DNA of 15,214 nucleotides from Syntrophomonadaceae bacterium (GTDB lineage Bacteria; Bacillota_D; Dethiobacteria; DTU022): contig PXFD01000160.1 of assembly GCA_003564505.1 (NCBI GenBank), positions 1 to 15,214 of the forward strand, in the 5' to 3' direction. The notes under the pieces are model-generated. The model ran no database searches. It saw only the letters and a program-made list of their open reading frames with translations, and had not been told where the DNA came from. Position numbers and translations under genes: made by a program. Positions 6,171 to 14,451 of this stretch are shown here, piece after piece; position 1 is the stretch's first letter; every line of letters begins with the position of its first letter.

Positions 6171-7166
6171 ATGGCAGTAATGTACTACGACCAGGATGCA
6201 GACTTAAACATCCTGAAAAACAAAAAAATTGCTGTATTAGGTTACGGCAGCCAGGGACATTCCCAGGCCCAGAATCTTAAGGACAGCGGACTTGACGTAA
6301 TTGTCGGGTTGCACGCAGAAAGCAAAAGCAGGGGCCAGGTTAAAAAGGACGGCCTGGAAGTAGCAACTGTAAAAGATGCAGCAAAGGAAGCAGATTTAAT
6401 CCAAATTCTGATCGGTGATAATTACCAGCCTGCTGTTTACAGGGAATCAGTTTTACCCCATCTTACTGAAGGAAAAGCCCTGGTTGTATCACACGGGTTC
6501 AATGTTATTTATAACCAGGTCATCCCTCCGGAAAATGTTGATGTTTTCATGATTGCCCCTAAAAGCCCTGGCCACCTGTTAAGAAGGCTATACAAGGAAG
6601 GCGCCGGCGTGCCTGCCCTAATGGCAGTTCACCAGGATTACACAGGAAAAGCCAAGCAGCTGGCCCTGGCTTATGCAAAAGGGATTGGCTGTACCCGTTC
6701 GGGAGTAATAGAAACAACTTTCCAGGAAGAAACGGAAACGGACTTGTTCGGGGAACAGGTTATTCTCTGCGGGGGAGTCTCCGCACTGGTTAAAGCCAGT
6801 TTTGAAACCCTGGTTGATGCCGGATATCAACCCGAAGTGGCCTATTTTGAATGCCTGCACGAGCTCAAACTGATCGTTGATCTGATCTATGAAGGCGGGC
6901 TGGAAAGGATGCGCTATTCGGTCAGTGATACCGCTGAATACGGCGACCTGACCAGAGGCCCCAGGATTATTGATGACCGGGTCCGCAGCGAGATGAAAGA
7001 TATTTTAGGCGAAATCCAAAACGGTCAATTCGCCCTGGAATGGGTAACAGAAAACCAGGCTAACCAGCCCCAGTTTAAAGCCCTGAGAAAAATCGAAGAG
7101 AAGCACCAGATAGTTGAGGTAGGAAACAAGCTGCGTAAAATGATGAAGTATATAGATCCTTCATAG
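6171..7166 (+). CDS. ilvC: Ketol-acid reductoisomerase with atypical cofactor loop
   Basis: IlvC carries out the Mg2+-dependent alkyl migration and NAD(P)H reduction of 2-acetolactate (or acetohydroxybutyrate), the second common step of valine, leucine and isoleucine synthesis. The 331 residues fit the short class I form. Visible features are the Rossmann motif [10 protein letters not shown] (24-33), catalytic H108 in SHGFN, metal ligands D191 and E195 (DLFGEQ), E227 and E231 (ECLHE), and S252 in SDTAEYGD. Departures from the usual consensus are H48, E50 and R54 in the beta2-alphaB loop (GLHAESKSR against the common GLRxGSxSW), S132 in PKSPGH, and GDNYQ where PDExQ is usual. The loop change may affect NADPH versus NADH preference. 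GGGAGG at 6155-6160 precedes the ATG. It stands alone, without other branched-chain genes in the window. Confidence 0.95.
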   Translation: MAVMYYDQDADLNILKNKKIAVLGYGSQGHSQAQNLKDSGLDVIVGLHAESKSRGQVKKDGLEVATVKDAAKEADLIQILIGDNYQPAVYRESVLPHLTEGKALVVSHGFNVIYNQVIPPENVDVFMIAPKSPGHLLRRLYKEGAGVPALMAVHQDYTGKAKQLALAYAKGIGCTRSGVIETTFQEETETDLFGEQVILCGGVSALVKASFETLVDAGYQPEVAYFECLHELKLIVDLIYEGGLERMRYSVSDTAEYGDLTRGPRIIDDRVRSEMKDILGEIQNGQFALEWVTENQANQPQFKALRKIEEKHQIVEVGNKLRKMMKYIDPS

Positions 7167-7183
7167 ATAACAACCATTTAGCC

Positions 7184-7951
7184 TCAGTTTAGTGAAGCGG
7201 CAATAGTTTTCAGTTTTTCTTTAGCTTCCTGACCGGACAAAACTAAAAGGGCCTGGTTACGGCCGGCATCCTGCCAGGCCAGGCCCAGTTTTTCACCTGC
7301 TGTAAAGCGAATAAAGCCGTTAACTCTCTTAATATCCTGCACGTCTAATTGGATGTGCCCACCTAGATGATCTATAAACCCAAAAATATCTTTTTCAAAG
7401 GGATCTTTTTTTACCAGCAAAAGATCAGCGCTGCCGTTATGATAAAGCGCAGCGCTGTAAACCGGATCCCCCGCCTCCGATAAAAGCACTGTAGTGCTTA
7501 AATAGTAATCACCAGGCAAGCTCTCCGGCCAGGCAGGTGGATTCGGGTCTATTTCACCTACCGGCGGCATGCCTTCATAAGTTGCCCGGGCAGTATCTTC
7601 TTCCATAATTTCTATATCTACAGGTTCTTCGTCCATGTGGAATATTTCTACTTCATCAGCAGCCTCCGGTACAGCAGCATCATCGGCAAGAGGAGTAATC
7701 GTAATATTAAGATTCCTAACCAGCCCTATTCCGCTAACAACCAAAACCAGGCAGGCCGCCGCCGCAACAGCAACCCTGCTCCATTTAAACCGATTTACGT
7801 AGGAAGAAGGAATATCCTTTTCTTTTTCAAGGGCAGCTGCTATCCTTTCCCACTTACCGGGTTCAGGAGGGGCTTCAAGAGCTTCCATTTCGAGTTCCAG
7901 AGCTTTACAGATTAATTCATTGTTTAATTCTGACTTCCTATCTTCTGTCAT
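7184..7951 (-). CDS. Probable anti-sigma factor, single-pass membrane protein
   Basis: The gene directly follows an ECF sigma factor and its ATG overlaps the sigma stop by one base (TGATG), the usual layout for a sigma/anti-sigma pair. The 255 residues show an N-terminal cytoplasmic region of about 58 residues, one clear membrane span (59-78), and a large extracytoplasmic part. The latter starts with a very acidic, low-complexity stretch (about 88-125), followed by a globular domain with proline-rich and beta-strand-like segments. The N-terminus lacks the HxxxCxxC zinc motif of ZAS-type anti-sigma factors, so sigma binding would use another fold. I do not recognise the outer domain. The function is inferred from position and topology. 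It converges with ilvC, with only 17 bases between the two stop codons. Confidence 0.72.
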   Translation of the reverse strand: MTEDRKSELNNELICKALELEMEALEAPPEPGKWERIAAALEKEKDIPSSYVNRFKWSRVAVAAAACLVLVVSGIGLVRNLNITITPLADDAAVPEAADEVEIFHMDEEPVDIEIMEEDTARATYEGMPPVGEIDPNPPAWPESLPGDYYLSTTVLLSEAGDPVYSAALYHNGSADLLLVKKDPFEKDIFGFIDHLGGHIQLDVQDIKRVNGFIRFTAGEKLGLAWQDAGRNQALLVLSGQEAKEKLKTIAASLN

Positions 7952-8535
7952 CAGTCAGAGCCACCTCCTTTGTTAGTATGACAAGTTGAACCCTGTTCAA
8001 GTTCCAGTTCACCGGCAAGTTTTTCCCGGGCCCTGAAAAGGCGTGACTTGACTGTTCCGGCACGAATGCCTAGCATTGAAGCAATTTCTTCCACTTTTAA
8101 ATCATGATAGTACTGCAGAACAACAACCTGGTACTGCTCGGTTGGCAGTGTCCTGATCGCCTTTCTGACCCTGTCAATTTCAAGACCGCGCAGGGCTTCT
8201 TCTTCAGTATCATTTGAAAATGAACCCGTTGATATTTCAGGCAGTTCGTCAGTAAGAATTATTTTCTTTTCGCGCTTCAGGTAGTTACGGGCTAAATTCG
8301 AAGCAATCACTGTTAACCAGGCCCCAAATTTTGATTGATCCTGCAGCTGGTCTATATTCTGGAAAGCCTTGATGAAAGCATCCTGGGTGATATCTTCAGC
8401 ATTTTCACGCCGGCGCAAAATATTATAAACAACAGCAAAAGTACGCCCGTAAAAAGCTTCAAAGAGCGCACGCCGGGCTTCATTGTCGTTCTGACTGACT
8501 AATTTTTTAACCTCTGACTGCTCCATAACAACCAT
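7951..8535 (-). CDS. ECF-family RNA polymerase sigma factor
   Basis: Extracytoplasmic-function sigma factors direct RNA polymerase to a small regulon after release from a membrane anti-sigma factor. The 194 residues contain region 2 (about 22-90), including the core-binding stretch AEDITQDAFIKAF (46-58). Region 4 (about 128-178) has the helix-turn-helix VEEIASMLGIRAGTVKSRL followed by FRAREKL. Regions 1.1 and 3 are absent, as expected. The ATG at 8535 follows AGGTG with five-base spacing, and an in-frame stop lies immediately upstream of it. The probable anti-sigma gene overlaps its end. Upstream, in the 208-base gap to comEC, there is a perfect palindrome GGAATATTCC (8570-8579). The signal sensed is unknown. 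Confidence 0.94.
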   Translation of the reverse strand: MVVMEQSEVKKLVSQNDNEARRALFEAFYGRTFAVVYNILRRRENAEDITQDAFIKAFQNIDQLQDQSKFGAWLTVIASNLARNYLKREKKIILTDELPEISTGSFSNDTEEEALRGLEIDRVRKAIRTLPTEQYQVVVLQYYHDLKVEEIASMLGIRAGTVKSRLFRAREKLAGELELEQGSTCHTNKGGGSD

Positions 8536-8743
8536 TTAATCACCTGATAGATAATGTTCTGCAAAACAGGGAATATTCCTTTCAGCCTCCAATAACCGAA
8601 TGAAATATTAGTGCCTGAACAGGCGAAGAGCTAAAGTTAAAGCACTGCAGTTGCAGCTAATAGGATCAAAGAACACTATTCCCCAGGCAGGCTTAGTCGC
8701 TATCTTTTTGATAATAGCTTGCTTTTCTCATCCTGCTAGTGTA
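8536..8743 (-). other. Intergenic region between comEC and the sigma factor gene
   Basis: No gene was found here. It holds a perfect ten-base palindrome GGAATATTCC at 8570-8579 and a short inverted repeat GCCTG-AA-CAGGC at 8613-8624. A second GGAATA-like word lies in minus-strand GGGGAATAGTG near 8674-8684. No convincing sigma-A promoter and no hairpin-plus-T-tract terminator after comEC was seen, so the sigma gene could be read from comEC or from an ECF-type promoter. Confidence 0.4.
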
Positions 8744-11254
8744 TTAATTAACAGGAAGTGCAGGTTGCTCCATTGTAGTAATGATTAATTCAGTACCGTC
8801 TGTCTCTATAATTACAGCACCGTGTTGATCATTGCGATATACCGGAATACCTTTCTCTTCCAGGGTTCTTATAACATAAGGGTGAGGGTGGCCAAAAGAA
8901 TTAACACCAACCTGAATAACTGCCGCTAAAGGGTCAACAGCTTCTAAAAAAAGGGGCATACTTTCCATATAGCCGCCATGGTGGGGTATTAAGAGGAAGT
9001 CAGATTCGAGACATTGATTATTCCTAAATAGAAGGTTAACCCCTTCTTCTTCAATATCCCCTGTAAATAATATGGAGACATCCTTGTAGTGCATTTTAAA
9101 AACTATCGAATTGTTATTCAGGTCGCTGCCTGTTCCTGTTAAAAGCCTTTCCCGGGGGTGAATCACTTCAAGCACCAGGTTATCGCAGCATAACCAGGTC
9201 TGCCCTGCTTTTACTTCGTATACCTGTGCACCGGTTGTAAATATATTCTCAATTAATGCTGTATAGTGCTCAGTTCCCCCGTGAAGTTGAGATACAAAAA
9301 CCATATCAATAGGGATGCTATCAACAATAGGAATAAACCCGCCAAAGTGATCTTCATGCGGATGGGTAATCACGGCCAGGTCCAGTCTTTTAATACCCTG
9401 GCGGCGCAGCAAAGGAAGGACCACCTTTTCTCCCACCTCCCCCGGACAGCCCAGGTAGGCAGGTCTACCCCCGGCATCAACCATGAATGCCATTCCACAT
9501 GGCGCTTCAATTAAAGCTGCAGCTCCCTGCCCTACATCAATAAATGTAACCTTTAATTCTTTTTGGCCAGGATAAAGAATAGATGCCCAGCTTATAATAA
9601 CAGCCAGCGTCAAACCAAGAATAACCAGGCTAGCTGGCCTGAACCAGGAAATCTTTGAGCGAATATATGGCCCGTGACTGCTAAACCTTTTAGCCAGGCT
9701 CTCTTTTACAACATCTTGTTTGAAATAACCCTGGTAATAACACCTTAATATTAGGAAAAGAAAAAGATAGTAGAAAGCAAGCAATGTTATGCTAGGAGGA
9801 AAGACCGCCTGGTATAAAAAATCCTGCCTGGCCAGGGCAGTTATGAAAATCATCACTTCCAGCAGGGGATAGACAGCCCAGAGCATTATTTCGCTAAGAG
9901 CAGTAAATAACAATCCGGTCACCGCTCCAGCCAATCCCAGCCCTACAATAAAAGCAATTAGGGGTAACAAAATAACATTAAATAATAGGGCCGCTACCGG
10001 AAAATGATGAAAATAGTAAAGACAAAGGGGCAAGACTCCTAGCTGTGCCGCTATAGTTACTGCAAGAGGGCCTGTTAAGATTCCCGGTACATAAAGACGA
10101 TTTAGCAAACGTTCTACCGGTTTATAACCGTAAACTATTACTAAAGTAGCTGCATAAGAAAGCTGAAAACCAATTGAAAAGAGCAGTAAAGGGTTGATAA
10201 ATAAAGTCATGAGGGCGGCAAATGAAACTGCCGTGGGCAGATCATGTTCCCGATCCAGCAGCATTGCACCCAGGGCCAGCGACACCATGATTGCCGCCCG
10301 CAAAGCAGAAGGGCGAAGCCCTGTCAGGTAAGCGTATGCAAAAACCAGGATTATCGCCAAAACCAGGGGCAAACGCCCACGCAGGTTCAGGCGACTCCAT
10401 AACCCTAACACCAGGGCAGCTACCAGGCCGACATGCAAGCCCGAAACAGCCATCAGGTGACCAGCTCCGGCCCGGCGAAAATTATCTTCAAGCTCTTCAG
10501 GCAGGTAGTGCCGCTGGCCAAATAAAATTGCTACCAGCAGTTCTGCTGACGGGGATGGCAAAGCAGTTATAATTGTCTCAGCCATATCATTGCGCAGGCT
10601 GATTGCCGATGCTGCCAGAAAGTTAGTGTGGCCTGTTCCATGGGCAGAAACCCGGGAAGAATTTGTATAAACCAGGGCATCTATACCCTGGCTGCGCAAA
10701 TAAAACTGATAATCAAAACCACCCGGGTTGCGCATGCCCCGCGGTTCAATTATTGTCCCCCTTATACCCAACCGCTCTCCATACCAGTATCTTTCTTCCT
10801 GCTCACCATATACTCTTGCCTGGACAACACCATTTACAGGATAACGCTCTCCACCGGTTTCAATCACTTCAATCTCAAGGTTATAGACACTATATTCATC
10901 ATGATAAAGCGGTTCTTCAATGATGGTTCCTTCGAGATAGACCGGTGATCCGGAAAAAGTAGTTATACCCTGATTTGAAGGCAGGTAAGCATAGTAAAAA
11001 GCAGTTCCCCCCGCTGCTACAGTCACCAGCAGAAGAACTGCTTTATCCAGGGTAAATAAATTGTAATAATATGCCAGCAAAGATAAAGCCAAAACCGTCA
11101 AAAGTGGCCATACAGGAACTGTAGATCTAACCACCCATAAATATGCGATCACAATACCTGTACAGTAATACAGAGTCAGGGTTAACAGGAAACGGTTAGA
11201 GATTGCCTCGACTAATGAAATGCTGCGATTAAATGGTCCATTTAAGTTATTCAT
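8744..11254 (-). CDS. comEC: DNA internalization channel protein ComEC/Rec2
   Basis: ComEC forms the inner-membrane channel through which single-stranded DNA enters the cytoplasm during natural transformation. The 836 residues show the complete family layout. An N-terminal membrane segment and OB-like DUF4131 region come first, then the polytopic Competence domain with the family motif HLMAVSGLHVG (near 265). The C-terminal metallo-beta-lactamase-like domain has DVGQGAA, the metal motif THPHEDHFGG, FTGDIEEE and PHHGG. That domain is thought to act as a nuclease on the non-transported strand. The ATG at 11254 lacks a good Shine-Dalgarno; an AAGGAG further upstream is too distant and is separated from it by in-frame stops. 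No other competence genes are in the window. Many Clostridia keep comEC without known natural transformation. Confidence 0.95.
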   Translation of the reverse strand: MNNLNGPFNRSISLVEAISNRFLLTLTLYYCTGIVIAYLWVVRSTVPVWPLLTVLALSLLAYYYNLFTLDKAVLLLVTVAAGGTAFYYAYLPSNQGITTFSGSPVYLEGTIIEEPLYHDEYSVYNLEIEVIETGGERYPVNGVVQARVYGEQEERYWYGERLGIRGTIIEPRGMRNPGGFDYQFYLRSQGIDALVYTNSSRVSAHGTGHTNFLAASAISLRNDMAETIITALPSPSAELLVAILFGQRHYLPEELEDNFRRAGAGHLMAVSGLHVGLVAALVLGLWSRLNLRGRLPLVLAIILVFAYAYLTGLRPSALRAAIMVSLALGAMLLDREHDLPTAVSFAALMTLFINPLLLFSIGFQLSYAATLVIVYGYKPVERLLNRLYVPGILTGPLAVTIAAQLGVLPLCLYYFHHFPVAALLFNVILLPLIAFIVGLGLAGAVTGLLFTALSEIMLWAVYPLLEVMIFITALARQDFLYQAVFPPSITLLAFYYLFLFLILRCYYQGYFKQDVVKESLAKRFSSHGPYIRSKISWFRPASLVILGLTLAVIISWASILYPGQKELKVTFIDVGQGAAALIEAPCGMAFMVDAGGRPAYLGCPGEVGEKVVLPLLRRQGIKRLDLAVITHPHEDHFGGFIPIVDSIPIDMVFVSQLHGGTEHYTALIENIFTTGAQVYEVKAGQTWLCCDNLVLEVIHPRERLLTGTGSDLNNNSIVFKMHYKDVSILFTGDIEEEGVNLLFRNNQCLESDFLLIPHHGGYMESMPLFLEAVDPLAAVIQVGVNSFGHPHPYVIRTLEEKGIPVYRNDQHGAVIIETDGTELIITTMEQPALPVN

Positions 11255-11358
11255 TATTTTGTTGTTGATAAACTAACTAATGACTTGCTCCTTTTTATTA
11301 TTAACTGATAAATTTCAGCCTGCTGATAAAGCTGTATCTGAGTAATAGCTTTGAGATT

Positions 11359-12858
11359 TCAATTCATGGCCTGGTCATCATATTTAAAGACCCGTTTAAA
11401 AATACCGAACGTTTTCTCCTGCTGCTCAGGGGATGGCGGTTCAGTCAGTAAGGATACAACCACCAAAGTTATAGCAGCCAGGATAAATGAAGGAAATACC
11501 GGCATAAAGCCAAACGTGGTCCATCCCGGTAAAATTTCAAGATACCACAGATGCAGCATCACAGCAGGGAAAACCAGGGCCGCACAGGCGCCATACTTAT
11601 TAGCCCTGGGCCAGTACAGCCCACCAATCATAACCGGCAGAATAACCGAGAAACCGGAAAAAGCAAAAGCAGCAATGCTCAGAATGGCAGCCGGGCGAAC
11701 CAGGGCAATGTAAAAAGCGATTATGGCAAATATAATCAGTAGAATCCTGCCCCAAAATACGGCCTGCCCTGAACTAAGCCTTTTAAACCAGGGCAGGAAG
11801 TCATCGGTCACCAGGTGAGTGATGGAAAGCAGCTGAGAATCGATAGATGATTTAACTACGGCCAGTATAACCACCAACCCCAAAATCATCCAGGCTGGTG
11901 AAAGAAATTGATGAATTAACATGGGGACAATATTATCAGAATCGATCCCGCTTAGTCCCGGGATGGCCACTGAGCCCCACACTCCAAGCAAAGTAGAAAC
12001 TCCAAAAATACCGGCCATAGCCAGGGGATAATAAAGGCTGACCCTTTTCAGATTGCTGCTCTGACGAGCAGCCAGGATCCTGGTAAACATCTGGGGAAAT
12101 ACAATCACAGCAATTGAATTGATAAAAGAGAAACTAAACCAGTTAATCGGGGCAATTGTTTCTGAAAGTTCCCTCCGCAGCATGGCAGGGTTCCGCTCAA
12201 CAATCTGCTCAGTAATTGCAGAAAATCCTCCCAGGGCCTGGGCAACGGCCCCCAGAAGCAGTACTGCCACTACCAGGAATAAAATTCCCTGGAATACATC
12301 AGTCCACACTGTGCCGCGCAAGCCGGCAGGTATCGTGTAGACCAGGGAAATGCCAATTATGATTATAGAGGCTAACCAGTAAGGCACAGCTCCATCCGTT
12401 ATGGTAGAAAAGGCCAGGCTGCCTCCGATAATACTTACAACAAGATAGGGAACAGTATAGTAAAGCAGCAGGATTAAAAAAAGAAGACCGACAAGTTTGC
12501 TGTTAAATATCCCGCCAAATACCTGGGGCTGTGTGGCGTAACCGTAACGTTTCCCTAATAACCATGAACGATAGCCAACCAGGTAATAGGTGAAAGGAGT
12601 GATAAAAATACTCCATCCGATTACATAGCCATAAGCCCCGTAACCAATTTCATAGGCAAAACCGGCATGACCAATGATGGTAAAGGCAGTAATATTGCTG
12701 GCAAAAAGAGCCATAAAAATAGCCAGGCTACCAAGCCCTCGTCCAGCCAGAAAGTAATCTTCCCTGGTCTTCAGGCTAACCCTGGCCCCGTAAATTCCAA
12801 TACCGATTAGAACAGAAAAATAAAGGGCAATCAATGCTATGCTGACAGTGGCAGTCAT
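11359..12858 (-). CDS. Sodium:solute symporter (SSS) family transporter
   Basis: SSS proteins couple inward Na+ flow to uptake of a solute such as proline, pantothenate, acetate, short-chain monocarboxylates or sugars. The 499 residues have about 13 hydrophobic spans. The family signature near the start (TREDYFLAGRGLG, then ALFASNITAF) is present, as is a conserved R-rich loop after the middle spans (RILAARQSSNLKR). The start codon overlaps the stop of the upstream DUF3311 gene by four bases (ATGA), so the two are translationally coupled. A DUF3311 plus SSS pair also occurs elsewhere, for example B. subtilis yhjC-yhjB from memory, where the substrate is unclear. The substrate cannot be assigned here. 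The last 20 or so residues form a charged cytoplasmic tail. Confidence 0.92.
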   Translation of the reverse strand: MTATVSIALIALYFSVLIGIGIYGARVSLKTREDYFLAGRGLGSLAIFMALFASNITAFTIIGHAGFAYEIGYGAYGYVIGWSIFITPFTYYLVGYRSWLLGKRYGYATQPQVFGGIFNSKLVGLLFLILLLYYTVPYLVVSIIGGSLAFSTITDGAVPYWLASIIIIGISLVYTIPAGLRGTVWTDVFQGILFLVVAVLLLGAVAQALGGFSAITEQIVERNPAMLRRELSETIAPINWFSFSFINSIAVIVFPQMFTRILAARQSSNLKRVSLYYPLAMAGIFGVSTLLGVWGSVAIPGLSGIDSDNIVPMLIHQFLSPAWMILGLVVILAVVKSSIDSQLLSITHLVTDDFLPWFKRLSSGQAVFWGRILLIIFAIIAFYIALVRPAAILSIAAFAFSGFSVILPVMIGGLYWPRANKYGACAALVFPAVMLHLWYLEILPGWTTFGFMPVFPSFILAAITLVVVSLLTEPPSPEQQEKTFGIFKRVFKYDDQAMN

Positions 12859-13112
12859 CCTCTGGTGGCTCCTTCCTCTTTTTCGGCATCAAACAGGTCT
12901 TCAGGAGGATCAGGCCAGGCCAATGCGATTATAAGCCTCATGGCTACCAGGGCCAAAAAAGTATAGCCAACATAGTAGGAAAAGGCAAAAGGCATAAAGC
13001 CGAAGAGAAGAGGAACCTTATCATCAAGTCCCCATAACCAGAAGCTGTTATGTAATATAAACATAATTAAGACGATCAGGCAGACAAGGGCAAAGCGCAC
13101 CTTGAAATTCAT
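12855..13112 (-). CDS. Small DUF3311-like membrane protein, partner of the SSS symporter
   Basis: This 85-residue protein has two membrane spans (about 6-27 and 45-67), separated by a loop containing VPLLFGFMPFAF. That resembles the P-x-L-x-x-G-x-P-F-x-x-Y pattern of DUF3311. The C-terminus is short and acidic. The ATGA overlap with the symporter start and the known habit of such proteins to sit before SSS permeases suggest it is an accessory or stabilising subunit of that transporter. The ATG at 13112 is preceded by GGGGG at eight-base spacing, a modest Shine-Dalgarno. Confidence 0.8.
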   Translation of the reverse strand: MNFKVRFALVCLIVLIMFILHNSFWLWGLDDKVPLLFGFMPFAFSYYVGYTFLALVAMRLIIALAWPDPPEDLFDAEKEEGATRG

Positions 13113-13136
13113 TAATAAAACCCCCAGAACTTATTT

Positions 13137-13153
13137 CCCGGCAAATTACCGGG
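13137..13153. repeat. Inverted repeat in the DUF3311-symporter promoter region
   Basis: CCCGG (13137-13141), seven bases, then CCGGG (13149-13153). On the minus strand it lies between a possible -35 TTGACC and a weak -10 AATAAG (16-base spacer), 25 bases before the DUF3311 start. The placement fits a repressor operator, but a hairpin in the leader is also possible. Confidence 0.4.
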
Positions 13154-13203
13154 TCAATATCTTCCTGCATATTCGACGGGGTTGCTATTATTCCTGCCTG
13201 GAA

Positions 13204-13238
13204 AAGCAAAATAATAAACTGGGCAAAGTGCCCAGTTT
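13204..13238 (-). terminator. Strong hairpin terminator after the small lipoprotein gene
   Basis: AAACTGGGCA (13216-13225) pairs perfectly over ten base pairs with TGCCCAGTTT (13229-13238) around a three-base loop. Read on the minus strand it begins 36 bases after the lipoprotein stop and is followed by a T-rich run (TTTATTATTTTG). It separates that gene from the DUF3311-symporter pair. The T-tract is interrupted, so termination may be imperfect. Confidence 0.72.
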
Positions 13239-13273
13239 ATATATAAGATCAAAAACCCGCGCTGGAATCAATG

Positions 13274-13696
13274 CTATTCAATAAGAACTTCCCTGGTGGC
13301 TCTTATTTCTTCATCAACTAAAGCCTTTATTGTATACATCCCTTCTTTTCCAAACCATACCATGTCAACAAGTACTTTTTCTTCCGGGTCGACTGCAAAG
13401 ACGTTTTCTGCCAGTATTTCTTCATCCCTATTATCAATTAGCTGGATTGTTACCTGCTCGGTATCAAAGGTCAGGTTATTGTGAAAATAAAAATAAAATT
13501 CTTCATTGGCTGAAAAGTAAACCTGTGGTTCTACTATTTGCCATTCGTCATCAATCTCCGAACCAGTTAAAATAACAGCACCACCAACGGATGTGCTGCC
13601 CGGTGTTCGCATCTGCTCTTCTTCATTGTTACAGGAAGTCATCATTAATAACACAGCTATCATTGCTGTTAGGATTATAACTATTTTTTTGATCAT
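13274..13696 (-). CDS. Small acidic lipoprotein of unknown function
   Basis: The 140 residues begin with a lysine-containing signal peptide and a lipobox-like MTSC, making Cys22 the likely acylated residue. The mature part is strongly acidic and rich in alternating hydrophobic residues, as expected for a beta-sandwich (Ig-like) fold. Segments such as EEFYFYFHNN and EGMYTIKALVD look like paired strands. I do not recognise a family. AAAGGAG seven bases before the ATG is a strong ribosome site. The gene stands alone between a strong hairpin and a divergent vitamin-transporter operon. Confidence 0.78.
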   Translation of the reverse strand: MIKKIVIILTAMIAVLLMMTSCNNEEEQMRTPGSTSVGGAVILTGSEIDDEWQIVEPQVYFSANEEFYFYFHNNLTFDTEQVTIQLIDNRDEEILAENVFAVDPEEKVLVDMVWFGKEGMYTIKALVDEEIRATREVLIE

Positions 13697-13794
13697 CTTT
13701 TAACTCCTTTAAGCTGCTTACGTTTATATAGCTCATGACATAATTTCGCTGCCAGACACGATTATTCCTTCTGCCTTAAACATTAGACTAACCA

Positions 13795-13886
13795 TATAAT
13801 CCAGATTTTTTGTAATAATGAAGGATTCCCCTCCAATTATGTAGAACCTACAGTTGGTTAATTTCAGTACTGGGAGGAACAATAAA
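13795..13886 (+). promoter_or_regulatory. Candidate -10 element and structured leader of the ECF-transporter operon
   Basis: TATAAT at 13795-13800 could be a -10 box, although no good -35 is seen. The roughly 80-base leader that would follow has a hairpin TGTAG-AAC-CTACA (13840-13852) within AATTA/TAATT flanks. It also has CCTCC (13831-13835), complementary to GGAGG of the Shine-Dalgarno (13873-13877). It matches no riboswitch class I recognise. Confidence 0.35.
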
Positions 13887-14429
13887 TTGAACTTATCAGT
13901 CCGTAAAATTGTAATATCAGGAATTCTCGGTGCCATCTCTATTCTTCTGGGGGTAACCCGACTTGGTTTTATCCCTGTTCCTACACCTGCCGGGCATGCA
14001 ACTATTATGCATATTCCCGTAATTTTGGGTGCTATCCTTGAAGGGCCGGTTGTCGGTCTGATTACCGGAGCTATATTTGGGCTTTTCAGCTTTCTGCAAC
14101 CCGGCGCTCCTTTTTTTGCCGACCCCCTTGTATCGATACTACCCCGTCTTTTCATTGGCCCGGTAGCATACCTGGTTTACTTTTTAACTAAAAGAATTAA
14201 CATCATCCTGGCTTACGCCCTGGCCGGGGCTTTTGGCGCTGCAACTAATACTGTTCTCGTCATGACCATGGCTACCTGGAGAGGCTACCTGCCTGCTGAA
14301 GTTTCTATATCAATCGGGGTCCTGCATGGTATCCCAGAGCTTATTGTTGCAGCAATCCTTACGGTAGTCCTGGTAAAGGGCATACAACGGGTCAGACCGG
14401 TTGAAGAGCATAATTCTTTGAAGAAATAA
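13887..14429 (+). CDS. ECF transporter S component (substrate-specific subunit)
   Basis: S components are small membrane proteins that bind a vitamin or related micronutrient and dock onto the shared EcfA-A'-T energy module. With the TTG start at 13887 the protein has 180 residues and about six membrane spans, as usual. The segment MHIPVILGAILEGPVVGL followed by GAIFGLFSFLQ is typical of the group whose substrate loop contains HIPV-x-x-G and G-x-x-F-G-x-x-S. The TTG was chosen because GGGAGG (13872-13877) lies nine bases before it; the longer ATG frame from 13854 reads through this ribosome site. An ECF-type ATPase starts 22 bases after the stop. The substrate cannot be named from sequence; no recognised riboswitch precedes it. 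Confidence 0.88.
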   Translation: MNLSVRKIVISGILGAISILLGVTRLGFIPVPTPAGHATIMHIPVILGAILEGPVVGLITGAIFGLFSFLQPGAPFFADPLVSILPRLFIGPVAYLVYFLTKRINIILAYALAGAFGAATNTVLVMTMATWRGYLPAEVSISIGVLHGIPELIVAAILTVVLVKGIQRVRPVEEHNSLKK

Positions 14430-14451
14430 AATACTTTAGGTGATGTATATT

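Noticed and set aside
8700..8743. Terminator for comEC (GCTAT...ATAGC near 8699-8718)
   Set aside because: The stem is only five pairs with a long loop and no T-tract follows.
10291..10948. Plus-strand reading frames of 80-106 codons inside comEC
   Set aside because: They are antisense to strongly conserved comEC coding sequence, show no ribosome sites and resemble no family.
13733..14155. 140-codon minus-strand reading frame opposite the ECF S component
   Set aside because: It is antisense to a well-supported gene. Its proline-, arginine- and threonine-rich composition is typical of a shadow frame.
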